Assembly: GCF_964199755.1 (NCBI RefSeq)
Contig: NC_133896.1
Coordinates: 64,893,142-64,957,141, forward strand
Direction: 5' to 3'
Source: Larus michahellis
Lineage: Eukaryota; Chordata; Aves; Charadriiformes; Laridae
DNA: 64,000 bases
Below the pieces are notes generated by a model. That model was not told the DNA's origin. It saw nothing but the letters and a program-made list of their open reading frames with translations, and did not search any database. Position numbers and translations under genes: made by a program. Of the stretch, positions 38,671-52,100 are shown piece after piece (position 1 is the stretch's first letter; every line of letters begins with the position of its first letter).

Positions 38671-38820
38671 CAGAGAGGGAGACAAGAGAGACAAAGGCAA
38701 AAAGCAGAGATGCCGAGAAAGAATAGAGAAAAAGCTGGAGGCAAAATTGGCAAATGGAAGGAAGTAGTATGAATGAGAGGAAAAGAGGAAGAGAAAGGAA
38801 AAGTGGAGAAAATGTGATAA
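38671..38820 (+). repeat. Purine-rich (GA) strand asymmetry tract
   Basis: Roughly 150 bp in which the + strand is overwhelmingly A and G, including an uninterrupted 29-nt purine run at 38775-38803. Such tracts can form triplex DNA. The ORF running through it (38332-38772) owes its Arg/Lys/Glu-rich end to this composition. Confidence 0.75.
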
Positions 38821-41800
38821 ATGCCTATGGGAAAGTCTAAAGCACACATACGTTTAAGATTAGGGTAGAATTCACCCCATTGTCAGCATGGTATGCATCC
38901 CCATTTGAACCCTCCCTTCAGAAGATGTCCATCTGTCGCAGCTGGTCTTCATCTTATCTGTCTGCTTCTCAGGCTCATGGGATGGTTGCATTTCTCTGGA
39001 GCTGGCACTGCCTTTTTCTCGTGTAAGCAGGACTCGTGCCTGCCTCGCCCCCACCAGCCTCTCAGCACACCAGGATACTGAGATACAGTAGTCTGGGCAT
39101 TTCAGCACCAGTCAGAGTATAAAAGTTAAAGTTACTTCTACCGAATCAACAATATGTCGAGGTATCTGCATATTTCTGTATTGGTTTGGTTTCTTTTTCC
39201 CCTCCCTTTGAGCTTTCTAAACTACGTAGCTATGAAAAAAGTCTCTTCTCTTCCCACTGCCCAAGAAACAGCCTGTTTTATTCCATGGAAGCTGCAAGAA
39301 ATTTGCTCTTTTACAGGGCTATGGGGCTACAGCATTTCCCATTAATACCATCAAGCTTTCCTGTTAACACCAGTCATATTAACAGTGACACAGTTAAAGT
39401 CCCTGTTTCTCCCTATCAGTCCCTGGAGGAATGGATCAAGTTCTGCAAGCCCTCAGTTTCCTCCCTGATTTTCATAATGCTCACAGCCATGACATTACAT
39501 TTTTGTTTATGACTGGTGCTGAAGAAACACAAAGTAATTGTTTATTGAATTTATTTATTAAACACAGATTTTATGTCTGGAGGAACTGTTTGTGTCTTAA
39601 GCCCCCTTCTAAAATGGAAGACATTTAAGGCATGCCTCATTTTTATTTACTGCAATTGTTCATGGCTTGGCATTGAACAAACTCCATTTCCAGTTAAACG
39701 CTACTTGTAGACGTCCTAATATAGTACAGCATGTGTTAAGTGAAACCATTAATTTGTCATAGTCGCAGCAGCTTCTGGTTTTCTGGATTGCCATGCCAGT
39801 TTGGCAGGAAGTTTTGGAAAGTAATAAGTCTAATGATAAAAATGTATATACTGCTTGTTTTGTTGCTTTCTACCACCAGGGTTTTTACTAAGCAGCTCAA
39901 AGGGGCTGGCCTACCTTGACTTGTGCTTAGCAAAGCTAAAGATCAGTTAGGTCCTTACAGTGATACAAGGATGAAAAAGTACCCAAGGATTTTTCCACAA
40001 TGAGATGTCTCATAACAGGAATCAGATACAACCAATAAAGATCAGATACAGTTAGGCTCAAGTGGCAAAGGGCAGTGTGTGACTGCCACGCTGGACTCTC
40101 CAGCAGAAGGAAGATGATGATGTGGCCCTGCTTCCACACGGGATGTCTGGGAGAAGCCAGGGTGAAACAAAGAGGCAGCACAGTGTCTGAGCTTAGCTCA
40201 GAGGATCTCAATTTTTGTGAATGGACTATAGATACCAGGTCTCCTCTGTCAACCATCAGGAACAGCCAAAGTCCGCTTTTTGGCCGAGGCTCAGGGGTTT
40301 TAGCTGCTTTATCTAACTTTCCTGCCTTCCTGTACCAGGTCCCTGTCTCTCACCGTGCCCCATCTCTCCCCAAAACCAGCCCTGCTGCACAGAGGGAAGA
40401 CAGCAGCCACTTGGCTGAGGTCTGGGCAATGCTGCATGCTGTGGATGGAGGGAATCCTCCAGGAATGCGGAGAGCTGAGAGGGGGATTTAGATGTTTAGC
40501 AACGGGACTGAGAAAGATGAGGCAGTCACAAGCTGGCAATCGCACAGATTAGGGGCTTGTCTCGCCGTGGTGCTGTATTTCTCATGTTCACAGCAGGGAA
40601 ATGCTGTGGGCTCCAGCTATTGAAGAGGTCTGTCTGGTAAATAGCTAAGTGTTAGGGATACCATAGGAAATTGTCTTTCCCTAGAAAGACACTCCTTTTC
40701 TAGCCAGAAGTCGTGCTTAGGGAGTGGGCTGTTGGACACTTGCTGGGAATTTCTGGATGCCCTTCAAACCCTGAATGACTAACCGCATGTGCCACAGACC
40801 GTCAATCCAGCACGTATCCAATTATGTCAGCCCTAATCTCCGTACATGCTGCGCCCAGCCAGCCTGGTCCAGCTGAGGTGAGCTCCAAAACTGAACAACA
40901 CGTGCACGTATATCCTCCAAAGGAACATATGGGGACTCTTAACCAAAATATCACCATCAAGGCAAAGAGCTCAGTTTCTACTTGCACAAATTTGTCAGCG
41001 AGGTAAATGTAACCAACTTATCACATGTCTTAAATACCCTATACCACTCCCTCCTTTCTATTTACGTGATCAAAGATGGAAGTGTGTATCATGTCCAGCT
41101 GGCTTTTCAGACCCATCTACGATGTCCCTCAGGAGCTTTTCACTCCTGGTTGAATTCACGCCGCTAAGCAAGACATAAACTGTCAAAGTAGCAAATGTAT
41201 CTCCCCTGACACCTTTGTATATGAATGTTGCTCAACCCGAGGCTGGACCTCAGCACCCCATGAACGTCTGCCCGCTGACATGGAAAAGAGCGCTAGTCCT
41301 TCTCACTGCAATGCAGCTGGGAGCAGATACATGAACGTATTGTGGTTCACTTATCTATTTTCAACACCCAGTGCATTTCCTTATGGGTGCTTTTGTTGAC
41401 AAAGTAGTGCATGCATTATTTAAACAAAGTTATAAATCGCCTTCTTGGTATCCCTTTCACAACAAACCGGAGCACTCAGGCCAGCCTCTCTCTGCAGGCC
41501 AACGCAATGGGTAACAGCTACTAATCCAGTGTGTCTGAGGAGCTAAGCCACAACAAGCTAGTTTGCATTCTGATTCATCCTTAATACCTGCACACTGCTC
41601 AGAGATCAAAACAGAACTTAAAGATTACTGGGGCTAGCTTTTAGAAATACAAATAGGGGGACAAGTAGTTCCTGCCTTATGTTTGGCCATGCTAAATGTC
41701 AATCTACACCTATAAATGATTAGGTTGTTGTATTAGCAGGCTCCAGTATCTCAGACAATGATTACCTCTTATCTATAGGCCAAAGACCAGTAATAAAATT

Positions 41801-44800
41801 CCCCTAATATAACAAAAGGAAGTCATATGAAGGTGATGTAAGATGAATGCCAATCACATGTTCATAATCAGATGACCTCTATAAGCTTACTTGGGAGATC
41901 ATCATCACTACCAAGCTGAGGAAGAATTGTCATGCAGAATTATCACACGATGAAGTCTAGCTTTCGCAAGGAGTGCTTCTCCAGGCACAAGACGTTAGAT
42001 GTCAGATTGACGAAGAGATTTTTCATTAGCAGCCTATAATGACAACCCAGGGAATGTACACATGCTGGCAAAAACTTTTCTAAGTAATTTTCTTATGCAA
42101 GCTTCAGAGTGTTCAAATTAGTAAGAAGAAAACCCAAATCCAGGAAAAGACAGGTTGAAGTTCACAATGTATCACAGCCGCTTATCTACAGTGCTTCTCC
42201 ACAGTAATTATGTCTTCTTTACCAGCCCCCATGCACAGAGGAGTTAAATCAAAGAATAAACCCCCAGCTGCTTTTAGTCAGCAGCATGCTGGAGGTTTTT
42301 ACTGGAAATCAAGTCTTCCTCCCTTTCTCAAAATTTATTCTTCCTAAGTTTAGAGCATGAGGTCATTAACATTTTTTCCTTAAACATTTACTTAGACTAT
42401 TTTCCTGTAAGCCAAAATCTATTTTACAATTTCAGCTCAAAAGACTGCAGGAGAAAAGAATGTATGGTAAAGGAAGAATAGCGCTGAATCAAATACAAGA
42501 GACAAACTGTCAGGGTCCTCTTGGGCTGGGAGCCATTGAGAAATGACATCTGTAGGGACAGGAACTGCAACAGTAAAAGATGCCGAGTTTTGAATTTCCA
42601 TCAATTTCAGGAGCAACTGTCAGCATTTTGTGCCTTTCAGGTCCCACTACTCAGAAAACGAGATATTTGGGTTATTTTGTTGGCTGTAAGATTTCTGTAA
42701 GCCTGAATTTAACCTTCGTCTCTTCCCTCCGATCCCAAGTGTGCCTTTCACAGCACAGGACTCTCTGTGACCTGGCTGCCCACAGAGCAGCATCACAGGG
42801 CTGGTGGTGCCAGCTCAGGTCATCTGAGGACCTTGTCCCCAGTGTCCAGCTGCCTTCAGCAATTTGCAGTACTCAAGGTTCTGGGCAGGGCTTTCTGTAT
42901 GTAATGGTGAATCCAGTTGTACATCAGTCTCAGCTTTATTTCAGCTGATTGTGAAACCTGAAAGATCTAGGAATAGTCAGATTTCAGGAGAGCGTGAAAT
43001 AACAAGGAACAGGGAAAAAATGACAGCTTCGTAAAATGTAAATCCCATATGCATGTTTGTGAGGTGGGGAAGGCAGTTCTAAAAATAATCCATTTTGCAT
43101 TCATCCTTCAGATTTCTTTGCTATGTTTCTGGCAATATCACAAAGATTGTCTTGGCCCACCATTGCATCTGCACACACTGAAATCCACCGATTAGGTTTT
43201 GTGGATACTTATATTTGAGTTCCATTAATTTTTCAATATTATTTTCATGCAGATGCAGAAATTAACATAATGGGGCCCAGACATTCGTGCAGGTGTGAAC
43301 TTAACCGAAGAGATGCCTTCGCACGGTGACCCTCACTCACCACTCCAGGAGAGACGTGGTTCCCACGCCTCTTAGCCAGGGATGCAGCACAGCTTTCACC
43401 CTTCATGTTCTGCTCAGGTGGCAAAACAGCTGTGACAGTCCAGTTCAGAAACATACCTGAATCCATCTTTAGCTCTGAGTTACTTTCTCAGGCTTCTTGT
43501 CTTTATCATCACTACTAGAAAACACACAATGTTTTGGAAAGGCATTGTCTCCAGAAATAACTCATTTCCTCACAAAAAGGACCAATATCCTCCTGCTTTT
43601 TGTTTATCGGGCAAGGCTGATTTATACCCTTTCTCCATCCAGAACATATTCGTGTCATTAAGAAAACCAGCAGGTGCACTGACATTTGGAGCTCAATGAA
43701 CAGCTGGGAAGGCAGCTGGGGTTTCCCTGTTTTTGAAGAACAAGTGAAATCCCACAGCAGAGGAAGCAGAAAACTGTGATTTATGTATTCTCCTCCGAAC
43801 AATTTATTTCAACTCAGACAGGAATTTGAAGGAAAGAGGAAGACAATGCTGGTTATTTCTAATCTGAGGGGGAAGAAATCGTCAATATAATGTTTATTCC
43901 TCCCCAGTTTTGAGCTGCGATATTGATACCCAGTGAGTTTAAGGAATAGCTTGTTGTTTCATGTGTGTCTTACTGTATGTGGGTGAGCAATTAATACATG
44001 AATAATATAATAAATAGTTTGTTATCAGTTCAATAGCCATTCCCAGATCCACCATCAAACACTTGCATTTACTTGCTAGTTTAAACTATTCACATATGAC
44101 TTAAGTGAATAATTACAGGGTCTAGGGTGTTTTTCTTCACCTCAACTAACAGCTCCATGATCTCAGTGGAAGAGTTCCCACAGGATAATTTAGCATAGGA
44201 AAATTAATCAGCAATAACAAGAAACCGTCACTGTTTTCTCAATGTGCAGATTATATGGCTATAGATTTTAAAGTCAGAATGACCACGTATTTTTTCAGTT
44301 TGGCCACTTGCACAGAATTTCATGTGATCCAATGCATTGTGTTTCATTAATGCATATTTTCTGAAAAGGCAAACAGTTTGAACTGGAAGACATCACAAGA
44401 TGGAAATCTAATTCCTTTGTTAGCATGTAGTAGGGCATTGCCATTCTCCCAGATAAAAAGGCAAGGTAATTTCAAAGAGAGCTCCTAAATCTACATAGTA
44501 TTGGTTGTTTAGATAAAGCACATGATATTGTTCCTAATCTCTGAATATACCTTTTACAGAACTAGTCAATGACAACAGTTAATACCTGGACTGAAAAATC
44601 TGAGCTGTCATTTGCGATAGTGGAATAAAATTCATACTGCCTCTGCTAGGTCTGTGGTTCAAACTGAACCTTTGATTCCTTTCTCACCATCCAGTCTTGG
44701 AATAAATTTTAGATATTCTTCGTGCCATTGAATTTACCCTGTTAAATGTTCAGGGGGGGTGTAAGAATAGAAGGGAAAGAAGTGTTTGGCAACTAGCGGT

Positions 44801-45140
44801 CCTGCAACGAATCCTCACCTCTAGCAGGAGCAATGACTACAGTAGGTGAGGTGGCCATCCACAGAAATGAGACCATGAGCCTGATGATTTGATCAAGGGT
44901 GTGCAGGCATGAGGAAGGGCTTCTGCTTTTCCTCTCCAGGGCTGACATCCATCCTTGTGTCATCTGAAAACTGGAATCATCACCAAATATCCTAAGAGCA
45001 GCTGGACCACACTTGCATGGGAGTTTCTCATATGTAGGAGTGCTGCTGGCATAGCAACTGTGATGGGGAGTGAGACAGATAAAATCTACTATTCTTTTTT
45101 TTATTTGCTTTTTCCCTTCATTCATGACCAGACAGATCCC

Positions 45141-45222
45141 CGGCTTGGCTCACTGTGTGGCCGCACAAAGCGGCGTCAGCACAAAGGGAAGGAGGGAGAG
45201 CCGACGTGGGGCAGGCGCGCCG
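45141..45222. promoter_or_regulatory. CpG-dense patch in FAM180A intron 1
   Basis: Nine CpG dinucleotides occur in about 82 bp, including GGCGCGCC, in surroundings that are otherwise nearly free of CpG. It may be a small unmethylated regulatory site. It is too short to meet usual CpG-island length limits, and function is inferred only from composition. Confidence 0.35.
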
Positions 45223-45934
45223 GACTGCCCCTTGCAGCTGCAGCTGTGATTAGGTCAGCCTCAGCAAAACCCTAGCTACTGAATCGACTTTGCCTGCCAG
45301 GAAACCAAGGAATCCCGACAGAAAAAGAAAGTACAACAGAGTGTAAAAAGGCCATTCTTAACTACTGGACATGTCTCCTCTGTGCTCAATGTCTCAGCCC
45401 TGCATAAATACATACCTGTGATGTGGTGCAGGGCTTGAGCCCACCCCTTTGGGCTCTATGAAGCTAATATAAAAAGGGCAGAGAATCGAAGAGAGAGATT
45501 CGGTTTCGAAGGGCTTTCCTTTCAGAGCAGTAATAGCATGATGCTTAGAGCTCTTGGAACTGCTGCAGCTCTGTCTTCTCCCATGAAGCAGAGCTCTGAT
45601 TTCCATTCCTGTCGCTCCGTTGTTCAAGAGGAGAGTCATCCACTTCGCTCGGCTCCTAAGGTCCTTCCCCACAGCTCAACACCAAAACACCAACCTCCAG
45701 CTGTATGTCTCCCCTCTCTCATTCCTTCCCATCTCTGCTCCCTTCTGGGGGAAATGGAAGTAGATTGGATCATCATTATAGCCCTTCACTTGTTCATTTC
45801 TAAGAAACATTTTCAAGTGTGTTTAATTTAGACTTTTTTGTGCCTTCCCCTTGTATAAGGGCTGCTGTGAGCAACTCAGATAGTGAAGGAGATGTGACCC
45901 TGCAATGAAGACAGGGATATAAAGCACTGTTTCA

Positions 45935-46022
45935 TTTCCCAACTCTGCCTGAAATTTCCTGTGTGAGGCTTATTGCCCCTGTGTTAAACCTGTGGAACAG
46001 GGTTGGTATTTCCTTCTTTTAT
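45935..46022 (+). mobile_element. Possible MIR-like SINE relic
   Basis: 'caactctgcctgaaatttcc' followed by 'tgtgtgaggcttattgcccc' and 'cctgtggaacagggttggta' follows the layout of the MIR middle section (GGCTCTGCCACT..CTGTGTGACCTTGGGC...CTGTAAAATGGGG). Similarity is weak, and it was called by eye only. Confidence 0.35.
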
Positions 46023-46917
46023 TGCTGCCCTTCACTCATATAGTGTTCACCATAGCCTGTCCCAAGCTCCTGGTAATATGGCAGCAAACTGAAGGATAAC
46101 AATATATTTCTCTTCTTCCTTCCTTCAGTTTCTCTGTGTGCATTTTTTCTCTCTCCACACCTTCTGCCGCATCTTTACTCCAACATGTAAAAGACCTCTC
46201 TTGGCTGACTGCATCTTTTTTGTGAGCATAAATAATTCCGGGTGGGGACCCCGTCCTTATGACCAAGGGAAAAGAAAATAACACAGCATACCTTGCTTCT
46301 GTCTGGGAACATGTGAAAATGTGTCATAATGGAAATTCCACCTGAGGGACTAAATTCTCAGACTATTTCAGTTGGTTGATGCTAGTCATATCTTTGAAAC
46401 AATTTCATTTAAATCATAAAAGAAAAAAATATCCTCTGCCTTTCACAAACACAGGCTCAGATGCACCATTTCCTTCTCTAGCAATATCCATTTCTGTAAA
46501 CAGAAGATTTTTTTGGTCCTTCTAATACACCTTTACATGTCTTACTCATGTCAAGAAGCTAGAAAGGCTATTACCACTCTAGTTTTTATATAGAAACTCT
46601 GTTGCACAGTAATCTAATCTAACACCTCTCAGGATGTTTATGAAGATTTGAATGTGTTCTGTTTTATGGAACTGAGATACCCTTTCAGAATATGTGTGTT
46701 TCTTAAAAAGGAGATAAATTAGTAAAAGGTAACTTTGAAAAAACTAATTATGTGATGAACTAAGGAATTGAATACAATCTGTTATTAATTCTAAGTGGTT
46801 TCAACTGATTTTTTTTTCAAAGGAAAATGTTGCTTGTTGCCAGCTCTTGTAGGGAGATCTACTTTCTACATTCTTATTGACAAACTTAGATTTTCAAGAA
46901 AGAGCTTTTTTCTTTTA

Positions 46918-49101
46918 ATCAGCCAACTGAGAGCCTATGGGACAGCATTAAAAAGAGGGCAGGGAGAGGTGACATTACAGTGGAGGTCTGCTGCAGGCCA
47001 CTAGACCAGGAAGACTGAGTGGATGAGGCCCTCTATAGACAGATAGGAGCAGCCTCGCGTTCACAAGCCCTGGTCCTCATAGGACACTTCAACACCCCGT
47101 TATCTGTTGGAGGGACAACATAGCAGGGCATAAGCAATCCAGGAGATTCCTGGAATGCGTAGATGATAACTTCCTTCTCCAAGTGATAGAGGAGCCAATG
47201 AGGAGAGGTGCTATGCTGGAACCTGTTCTCACCAACAAGAAGGGGCTGGTGGGCAATGCGAAGCTCAAGGGCAGCCTTGGCTGCAGTGACCATGAAATAG
47301 TGGAATTCAGGAGCCTTGGGGGAGAGAGGAGGGTGCACAGTAAGCTCGCTACCCTGGACTTCAGGAGAGCAGACTTTGGCCTCATCAGGGATCTGTTTCA
47401 TAGAGTATTGTGGGATAAGGCCCTGGAGGGAAGAGGGGCCCAAGAAAGCTGGTTATTATTCAAGGATTACTTCCTCCAAGCTCAGGAGCAATGCATCCCA
47501 ACAAAGAGGAAGTCAGGATGAACAAGGAGGTCTTGGGCAAACTCAAACAGAAAAAGGAAGCCTACAGAGGGTGGAAGCAAGGACAGGTAGCCTGGGAGGA
47601 ATACAGAGAAACTGTCCGAGCAGCCAGGGACGAGGTTAGGAAAGCTAAAGCCCAGAGAGAATTAAATTTTTACAGGAATGTCAAGGGTAATAAGAAAAGC
47701 TTCTACAGGTACATCAGTGATAGAAGGAAAACTAGGGAAAATGTGGGCCCTCTCCAGAAGGAAACAGGAGAACTGGTCCCCCTGGATATGGAGAAGGCTG
47801 AGGTGCTCAACAAAAAGGAAGACCCAGGGAACTACAGACCAGTCATTCTCACCTCTGTGCCCAGCAAGATCTTGGAGCAGATCCTCCTGGAAACTATGCT
47901 AAGGCACATGGAAAATAAGGTTATTTGCGACAGCCAACATTCCATCACTAAGGGCAAATCTGTCTGAGAAATTTCGTGGCCTTCTATGACAGGGTTACAG
48001 CATTGGTGGATAAAGGAAGAGCAACTGACATCATCTACCTGGACTTGTGCAAAGCATTTGACACTGTCCTGCACGACACCCTTGTGTCTAAATTGGAGCG
48101 ACATGGATTTGACAGATAGGCCACTCTGGAAGGAACTGGCTGGATGGCCATACTCAAAGAGTTATTGTCAACAACTTGATGTCCAAGTGGATACCAGTGA
48201 CAAGTGGTGTTCCTCAGGGGTTGGTATCAGGACTGGTGCTGTTTAACGTCTTTGTCAGTGACATGGACAGTGGGACTGAGTGCACCCTCAGCAAGTTTGC
48301 TGATGCCACCAAGCTGTGTGGCACGATCGACACACTAGAGGGAAGGGATGCCATCCAGAGGGACCTGGACAGGCTTGAGAGAGGCGGGCCCGTGCAAACC
48401 TCATAAAGTTCAACAAGGCTGAGTGCAAGGTCCTGTACCTGGGTCAGGGCAATCCTAAGCACAAATACAGGCTGGGTGGAGAATGGATTGAGAGCAGCCC
48501 TGAGGAGAAGGACTTGGGGGTGTTGGTGGATGAGAAGCTCAACATGACCTGGCAATGTGCACTTGCACCTTAGAAAGCCAACTGCATCCTGGGCTGCATC
48601 AAAACAAGCATGGCCAGAAGGTTCAGGGAAGTGAGTCTGCCCCTCTGCTCTGCTCTCATGAGACTGCACCTGGAGTATTGCGTCCAGGTCTGAAGCCTCC
48701 AACATAAGAAGGACATGGACCTGTTGGAATGAGTCCAGAGGAGGGCCACAAAGATGATGAGAGGGCTGGAGCACCTCTCCTATGAAGACACTCTGAGAGA
48801 GTCGTGGTTGTTCAGCCTGAAGAAGGGAAGGCTCCAGGGAGACATTATAGTGGCCTTCCAGTACCTAAAGGGGGCCTACAGGAAAGATGGGGAGGGACTT
48901 TTTATCAGGGAGTGTAGTGATAGGATGATGGGTAATGGTTTTAAACCAAAAGAGGGGAGATTTAGATTAGATATTATTAAATATATTGGATGGGACTTTG
49001 AGTAGCCTGGTCTAGTGGAAAGTGTCCCTGCCCATGGCAAGGGGTTTGGAACAAGATGATCTTTAAGGTCCCTTCCAACCCAACCATTCTATAATTCTAT
49101 T
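46918..49101 (+). mobile_element. CR1 LINE, 2.2 kb, decayed, plus strand
   Basis: A 5'-truncated CR1 in FAM180A intron 1, same strand as the gene. It begins inside the endonuclease domain (PTESLWDSIKKRAGRGD, then RSQALVLIGHFN near 47060). It continues with CWRDNIAGHKQSRRFLECVDD, the linker [18 protein letters not shown], an RT domain and the C-terminal part RRATKMMRGLEHLSYEDTL, and ends in 'accattctataattctatt'. It has several stops and frameshifts, a deletion of about 100 codons near 47811 (relative to the copy at 25466), and FADA in place of FADD. The left edge is approximate. Confidence 0.93.
47491..48410 (+). pseudogene. CR1 ORF2 linker and RT remnants (broken)
   Basis: Decayed coding part of the 46918-49101 element. 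Frame 1 (from 47511) has [40 protein letters not shown], and then joins VEKAEVLN-like sequence directly to [19 protein letters not shown]; the RT block with [11 protein letters not shown] and TPIYKKG is deleted there. A shifted frame carries [20 protein letters not shown] near 48030-48090, followed by an in-frame TAG at 48117. A third piece has [20 protein letters not shown], in which the second catalytic aspartate codon (48305-48307) reads GCC, alanine. It is non-functional. Confidence 0.9.
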
Positions 49102-52100
49102 CCTTTTATAACTAAAGAAGAAACAAATATCTATTTTCACTTTTAGCCAGCAGGCAGGAATAAAGAGAGACCATTGCCGCTATTAATTTTAGCCTTAGGA
49201 GCTAAGAGAGTAAGGATATGGAGCTGAAAGTAAAAAGAGGTGAATTCTCTTGGTAGCTGCTTTTAAAAATGTGCTAGTTCATGTTAGTTTGTAATTAAAA
49301 TGTCTTCTCCACCCCACTGCTGTGTTCTCCTAAGGGGCATTGGGATTTAATATCCCAATAATGGAGATTTGAATGTATTAAAGTTGGAACGCACAAGCCT
49401 TTGCATTGCTCTTGTTGTCATGGGAGCTACTTATGTGAGTAACTGCAATTCCAGATACAAGTTTCAGAAGCTAGCCTATAGCACTGCAGTGTTTTTTCCC
49501 TGTCTTTCTAGGTTTTTGTATGTGTTTCATTCCTCTTAGTCTTTCTCCAGCTTCTTGCTCTTTTCATTTCTCCTGTGCTAGGCAAAGTGATCAATCATTT
49601 CTAATATAGCAGTTTTGATACAGAAAAGCAAAATGTCAGGAAGCATAGAGGAGCTATGCCTGAGCACACTGTGTTGCAGGGCTGGCCAGCCAAAGCTCAG
49701 GTTCTGCCCTGGCCACAATTGCAGGCCCAGGGCAGTATAAACACATTGCAGATGGTGAACACACATCCTTCTGGAGATAAGGCAAGGGCAGGACAAGAAG
49801 TAAAGAAGGATGGCATTACTGGGCATGAAACCTGTTCATCACTTATTAACACTGCACCTTTTGTGATTTACGTTCCTACTTTCACTGCCCACCACACACC
49901 TCTCATAGGTCAACACCACTTCACTCTGGAGGAAGCAATGCTTCTGGTGCCAAGATCTGCTGCAGGCAGAAAGCAGGTAGTTGCTCAGGGCAGCAAAATA
50001 TTTAATGACTTTGACTGACTGTAGGATGGTAAGGAGAGATCTTTCACAGTTAGCCTGAGGCAGTAAACTGGTGATAGTGAATTGTTACTCCAGCAGTGGA
50101 GCAACTCAGCGTAACGACCCAACAAAGACTCGCCTGACAGAAATAAAACTTTAGGTATAAAATATACTTCTGGTCTGGTTGTAAACCCTCACAAGCAAGG
50201 TGATCAAAGAGGAATATGAAACAAAAAGCCTTTATCAAGGCTTTGATATGCAAACTTTGACACTCGTCCTCTTCTCTTTTGCAGTGCATGGTCAAGGAGA
50301 AGTGTAGAGTCTGAGTTCAAAACGATGCTTCCTGTACACTATTAAAGAAAATCCTCTTGTGAGCTTTTCAGGCATTTGCCCTGAGATCCAAAGTAACAAT
50401 GACTTCTAGGAACTTCCCAGCAGTCTCTGCAACAAAATAGGTTCAGCCAGCCTAGATCACTTATAATTTTTGCATGGCATTATAATGGTTGCTGCATCTG
50501 CCTATACAATCATCTTGTGGACAATGCTGAGTTCATTTGCTTTGCAAAATGCTTGAATTCATCTTGAAGAATCATCTTCATCTTTCAGAGAAGTCAGTGC
50601 TAGTGAGAAAATCTGTTTTCAGGTAATCAACAATTTTTTTCTCTTGACAGGAGCCTCTGGGTGTGCTGAGATCCATTTAGTGCAAATTCCAGGCAGGTTA
50701 GAGAAAAATGTCATGACACAAGGAAAATTTCCAGCTCACTAGTGGAATCAGCATATGCGCCAGGCTGACTAACAGCAACTTAAAAGGGTAATGCATCTGG
50801 CCCAGGAGATGGCTTTTTTGACTGTTGCAGAAGCTGGAATTAAAAAAAAAAAAAAAAAAAGGCTGAGCACGGCCACGGATTTTTTTATTTATTTCCTTTT
50901 CTAGTCATGTGATGTTTAGACTAGGAAAAAACTCACACCACTGGAGTATAAATCAAATGCTCTGTTTCTCTGGGCTTGTTATAGGACAGAATAAAACAAC
51001 AATAGCCAATGAATTTATAAAAAAATGCTTTCCATACTTTAACCATGCCTTCATAAACAGTAACCTATAAAGTTTCACATTTTCGTTTTCCTTTCCTTTC
51101 ATTTAGGGGGCAGCATGCACATTTGTTTCCATGCAGAAATGCACCCAGAACACTGAAAAACTGAACAACACTTTTATTCCCTGCTTTGCCAATAAGATAA
51201 AGCCAAATAGGGAGAAATTGCTGTCATCATAATTTGGGATCTATTAACTTCTTTCTATTGAGGTCTAGGAGTCCTGACTTCAAAAGGTTTGAGCAGGAAA
51301 AGGAAACTTTTGCTGTGAGGGATCAAGCTGGATGTACTGCTGATCTTGTGGCAGTTTCTCAATACTAAGGGGTGGCTGTGAGCTTGCAGTAAAAAGGCCG
51401 TTGTGGTGGTTTGAGAGGATATGGTTTTGCAGACGCTATTAATGCCTGCTACAACTGCTGGCGAACACATAAAGGAGTTCCAGGGATTGGTTTTCCTTCC
51501 TAGGTCCATCACTGAACAGGATCTGCTGCTACCTGTGCAACTGCTCCCTGCCTTATACTCCCAGAAATAGGGGGCTGGTCCCAGAAAGCCAGCGGTGCCC
51601 AAAGAAATGATTTTCATGAGTTTCTTTAGAGTCAGGCCCTAGTAATCTAAGACAGGAGGACACAACTGGCAGCCTACTGACTGAATTTGGCTTATAGGAC
51701 AACTCCAGCTGGGCCACTGCCTTTCACTGTGACAATAGGTGTCTCTGCTTTGCCTTGCTTGCATGGGGTCAGGAGTTTTGGCCCACAAGTCCTTCTTGTT
51801 CCTCTGCTTCTCCTGTCCTTCATGAAAGAAGTCCCACTGACACAATGAGATAGCTCTTTTCCATGCCTCTGAAGTCAATCAAAATAATTCCTACTGAGTC
51901 ATGACCCCAGTTAAATTATGTTCATGTCCTGGAGCCCCAGGGAGCTGTACGTGCTTTGGAGCGATGGCCTGTGCAGGGCCTGATTCATGCTCTTGGCTTC
52001 ATATCTTTTTGTAGGAGAAGACAAGGGTATTGACGATGCACAAATAATTGAGCACTCCTGCAGCTACGCTCTGTACTTACTGAGCAAACACATCACAGGC

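Noticed and set aside
38332-38772. 146-aa ORF on the plus strand
   Set aside because: The C-terminal third is the translated purine tract (R/K/E/Q-rich), and the rest has no recognisable family features.
42580-42948. 122-aa ORF on the plus strand
   Set aside because: No signal peptide, domain or splice junction recognised; likely chance.
48214-48774. 186-aa ORF on the minus strand
   Set aside because: Antisense shadow of the CR1 at 46918-49101.
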